Of a stretch of DNA of 61,295 nt, positions 59,855 through 61,295 are shown in pieces. Under the pieces are notes generated by a model. It was not told where the DNA came from, did not search any database, and worked only from the letters and a program-made list of their open reading frames with translations. The translations under genes and the position numbers were made by a program. The stretch is taken from positions 1-61,295 of the forward strand of contig CAZUAQ010000036.1 of NCBI GenBank assembly GCA_964618455.1, read 5' to 3'. Positions within the stretch are counted from its first letter, which is position 1; the number at the start of each line of letters is the position of its first letter. The stretch is from CAZUAQ01 sp964618455 (GTDB lineage Bacteria; Planctomycetota; Phycisphaerae; UBA1845; PWPN01).

Positions 59855-61295
59855 GTGGGCGTGAAGGCACTGGCGGAAATCGTTCGCCGCTACTGGGGGT
59901 ACGACACATTGCGGCCCCTGCAGCAGGAGGCGATGGAGGCCGCCGCCGAGGGGCGGGATTCACTCATCGTCATGCCGACCGGCGGGGGCAAGTCACTCTG
60001 CTACCAGGTGCCCGCGCTGCTCGACGACGGCCTCACCGTGGTCATCTCCCCGCTCATCTCGCTCATGAAGGACCAGGTCGACCGGCTGCAGCAACTCGAC
60101 ATCCCTTCCGCGTTTCTGAACAGCAGTCTCGATGCCGGGGATCGCCGCCGCGTGGAATCCGGGCTTCGCAAGGGGGCGTTCCGTTTGCTCTTCGTCGCGC
60201 CGGAACGGTTCGCGAGCGACTACTTCTGCACGCTTCTACGCGAGTGCGGCGTGAATCGCATCGCCGTCGACGAAGCCCACTGCATCAGCCATTGGGGCCA
60301 CGACTTCCGCGAGGACTACCGCCGGCTCGGACGGCTGCGGCAGTGGCTGCCGGAGGCGTCCATCCACGCGTTCACCGCCACCGCCACACCCCAGGTCCGC
60401 GACGACATCGTGACCGAACTCGACCTGCGCGATCCGCTCGTGCTCGTCGGCGACTTCTTCCGGCCGAATCTGAACTACAGCGTCAAGCGGCGTACCAAGG
60501 CCGCCGCCGACGTCCACGAGGTGCTTCGCGATCGCGCCGGCCAGGCGGGCATCGTCTACTGCATCCGCCGGCGCGACGTCGACGAACTCGTGCTCGCCCT
60601 CCGCGCCGAAGGCATCGAGGCCATCGGCTATCACGCGGGCATGAGCGACGCCCAGCGCATCCGCGCCCAGGATGCTTTCTCCACCGGGCGGGCCGACATT
60701 GTCGTGGCCACCGTCGCCTTCGGCATGGGTATCGACCGCAGCGACATCCGTTTCGTTGTGCATACCGCCATGCCCAAGACCATCGAGCATTATCAGCAGG
60801 AGACCGGCCGCGCGGGCCGCGACGGCGAGCCCGCCGACTGCATCCTGTACTACTCCGGTGCCGACTTCCGCACGTGGAAGACCATCCTGGAAGACGGCGA
60901 GTCCGACATCGATCTCCAGCTTGGAAAGCTGTCGGACATGTACGAATATGCCTCGCGCCCGGCGTGCCGCCACCAGCGGCTGGTGAGCTACTTCGGCCAG
61001 ACGTGGGAGCGCGACAACTGCGGCGCGTGCGACTACTGCGGCGGAAAGCTCGACGTCTTGCCCGAGTCCACGACGATCGCGCAGAAGATTCTCTCCGCCG
61101 TGGCCCGGACCGAGCAGCGCTACGGCGCGGCCTACGTCAGCGAGGTGCTCACCGGCAGCAACACCGACAAGGTCGACGAGCGCGGCCACGCGTCGCTGAC
61201 CGTCTTCGGCCTGCTCGCCGAGTATCGCAAGCCGCAGGTGATACGCTGCGCACTTAACACGTGTGCGTCCATGAGCAGTGGCAGACACTCTGAAT
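59855..61295 (+). CDS. recQ: ATP-dependent DNA helicase RecQ, 3' truncated
   Basis: The GTG at 59855 has AAGGAG 8 bp upstream. The frame stays open to the window end. The superfamily 2 helicase core is complete: motif 0 FRPLQ-like (LRPLQQEAM), Walker A MPTGGGKSLCYQ, DEAH box VDEAHCISHWGHDFR, TATAT (FTATATP) and motif VI QETGRAGRDG. The zinc-binding RecQ C-terminal region begins with CRHQRLVSYFGQ and DNCGACDYC. It unwinds DNA in recombination and repair. After TVFGLLAEYRKPQV the sequence (from about base 61250) departs from the family although no stop occurs, which may be a contig-edge artefact. Confidence 0.95.
   Translation, partial: MGVKALAEIVRRYWGYDTLRPLQQEAMEAAAEGRDSLIVMPTGGGKSLCYQVPALLDDGLTVVISPLISLMKDQVDRLQQLDIPSAFLNSSLDAGDRRRVESGLRKGAFRLLFVAPERFASDYFCTLLRECGVNRIAVDEAHCISHWGHDFREDYRRLGRLRQWLPEASIHAFTATATPQVRDDIVTELDLRDPLVLVGDFFRPNLNYSVKRRTKAAADVHEVLRDRAGQAGIVYCIRRRDVDELVLALRAEGIEAIGYHAGMSDAQRIRAQDAFSTGRADIVVATVAFGMGIDRSDIRFVVHTAMPKTIEHYQQETGRAGRDGEPADCILYYSGADFRTWKTILEDGESDIDLQLGKLSDMYEYASRPACRHQRLVSYFGQTWERDNCGACDYCGGKLDVLPESTTIAQKILSAVARTEQRYGAAYVSEVLTGSNTDKVDERGHASLTVFGLLAEYRKPQVIRCALNTCASMSSGRHSE

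Noticed and set aside
60236..61288. 350-aa minus-strand and 337-aa plus-strand frames over recQ
   Set aside because: Shadows of the true RecQ frame, which has complete helicase motifs and runs off the window end.

Overview
The window looks like chromosome from a planctomycete, most likely class Phycisphaerae. The signs are: giant secreted proteins built of thrombospondin type-3 repeats that end in dockerin-like EF-hand pairs; two PEP-CTERM proteins; an ASPIC/UnbV protein; two pseudopilin-like proteins of the planctomycete surface type; an N-terminal zinc-ribbon membrane protein; an EF-hand/Gly-Arg-rich exported protein; and mostly high GC. This assignment is inference from gene content. No rRNA, tRNA, CRISPR array, insertion sequence or prophage was recognised. 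The only RNA gene seen is RNase P RNA.

Layout. (1) 2-16368 (+): a surface/adhesion array. It has a 5'-truncated TSP3-LamG-dockerin protein, a 1890-aa multi-adhesin, a PEP-CTERM beta-propeller protein and a ~2390-aa beta-helix/TSP3/LamG/dockerin protein that is a paralogue of the first gene. (2) 16867-21268 (-): a three-gene set of probable lipoproteins, including a fusion of a beta-propeller with a vanadium-haloperoxidase/PAP2 domain and a stand-alone paralogue of that propeller. (3) 21886-29201 (+): an alginate-export-like porin, then a translationally coupled CRTAC1 protein, sensor kinase and NtrC-type regulator, then an acidic lipoprotein. A decayed BFD-like [2Fe-2S] fragment follows. (4) 29574-34012 (-): a NucS-like nuclease, an 80-codon protein coupled to a PAT-family transporter, and a class C beta-lactamase-like hydrolase. 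(5) 34654-39204: a TauD-like dioxygenase, aldo/keto reductase and Gfo/Idh/MocA dehydrogenase on the minus strand, divergent from an MFS transporter; this is probably one small-molecule pathway.

(6) 39533-44750: a PEP-CTERM protein, a DinB protein, two paralogous membrane proteins sharing an unusual signature, a zinc-ribbon membrane protein and two small membrane proteins. (7) 44954-51147: dnaK, an ACT-domain protein, a YugP-type metalloprotease, nadC and a second NtrC-type regulator, which has a GAFSGA loop. (8) 51424-55530: two paralogous pseudopilin-like genes, each followed by a copy of a ~210-bp repeat, and an EF-hand protein. The second pilin has lost the canonical cleavage-site residues. 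(9) 55799-61295: rnpB, a CehA/McbA-type PHP protein, a short hybrid-cluster protein (hcp) with a palindromic operator candidate, and the start of recQ.

The most unusual items are the haloperoxidase-propeller set, the coupled CRTAC1-kinase-regulator unit with its possible leaderless start, the paired LRPF membrane proteins, and the pilin/repeat duplication. The first ~55 and last ~45 bases of the window do not continue the protein families they sit in and may be contig-edge artefacts.
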